Assembly: GCF_902499075.1 (NCBI RefSeq)
Contig: NZ_CABVPP010000021.1
Location: 1-64,000, forward strand
Origin: Burkholderia pseudomultivorans
GTDB lineage: Bacteria > Pseudomonadota > Gammaproteobacteria > Burkholderiales > Burkholderiaceae
Length of the DNA stretch: 64,000 nucleotides
Reading direction: 5' to 3'
Part shown: piece after piece, positions 63,996 through 64,000 of the stretch
Numbering within the stretch: the stretch's first letter is position 1
How the letters are laid out: every line of letters begins with the position of its first letter
The notes under the pieces: generated by a model
Databases searched by the model: none
Told to the model about the DNA's origin: nothing
What the model saw: only the letters and a program-made list of their open reading frames with translations
Made by a program: the position numbers and the translations under genes

Positions 63996-64000
63996 CGGAA

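Overview
The window is GC-rich DNA from a betaproteobacterium. Protein style, codon use and gene content fit Burkholderia, probably a secondary replicon of a Burkholderia cepacia complex strain. The signs are many LysR regulators, two GNxxLYG-type porins, DUF3422 and DUF3138 proteins, and scattered catabolic and transport operons. The species assignment is inference. I see no rRNA, tRNA, CRISPR array, insertion sequence or prophage.

Layout. 0.2-2.3 kb: two small unknown genes and a LysR regulator. 2.3-8.0 kb: a DUF3422 membrane protein, small ORFs, a polyamine-type ABC ATPase with two permeases but no binding protein, and a GNAT acetyltransferase. 8.0-11.5 kb: an OsmU/YehZYXW-type glycine betaine ABC operon on the minus strand. 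11.5-12.7 kb: a long spacer holding a YciI remnant and an orphan terminator. 12.4-17.8 kb: a ModE-like regulator sits among a porin, a short M24 protein, a molybdopterin-domain protein, a DUF2325 protein and an unknown gene. Four 26-bp palindromic sites of identical geometry are scattered there, suggesting a local molybdenum-linked regulon.

19.3-33.1 kb is a polyamine / guanidinobutyrate region: aldehyde dehydrogenase, guanidinobutyrase (gbuA), two paralogous LuxR-type regulators, a cupin + FAD amine oxidase + MFS set, an amidohydrolase, and the polyamine-binding protein missing from the 4.5-kb locus. Three promoters here share a 28-bp element with the same spacing to a -10-like sequence. Two of them lie in the gaps divergent from the two LuxR genes.

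33.1-45.9 kb: LysR, a C45-type acyltransferase/peptidase, MFS, HxlR/GST, a secreted ExeM/NucH-type nuclease, a structured low-GC spacer, a secreted S10-type carboxypeptidase with an EF-hand partner, and a decayed GlxA/LysR junction with an amber codon. 45.9-48.3 kb: glmS divergent from an Lrp/AsnC regulator across a long AT-rich dyad.

48.4-59.1 kb: a minus-strand operon of amidase, NodB-fold (probably imide-hydrolysing) hydrolase, two SDRs, a tiny CGMCG protein, a CobW GTPase, a solute-binding-fold protein with no visible signal peptide and a TTG start, and a GntR regulator with two N-terminal winged helices. It is divergent from an MFS transporter and a porin, with a nested palindrome between. 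59.1-63.9 kb: ogt, an Ada-AlkA fusion, an MFS transporter and a LacI regulator with matching operators.
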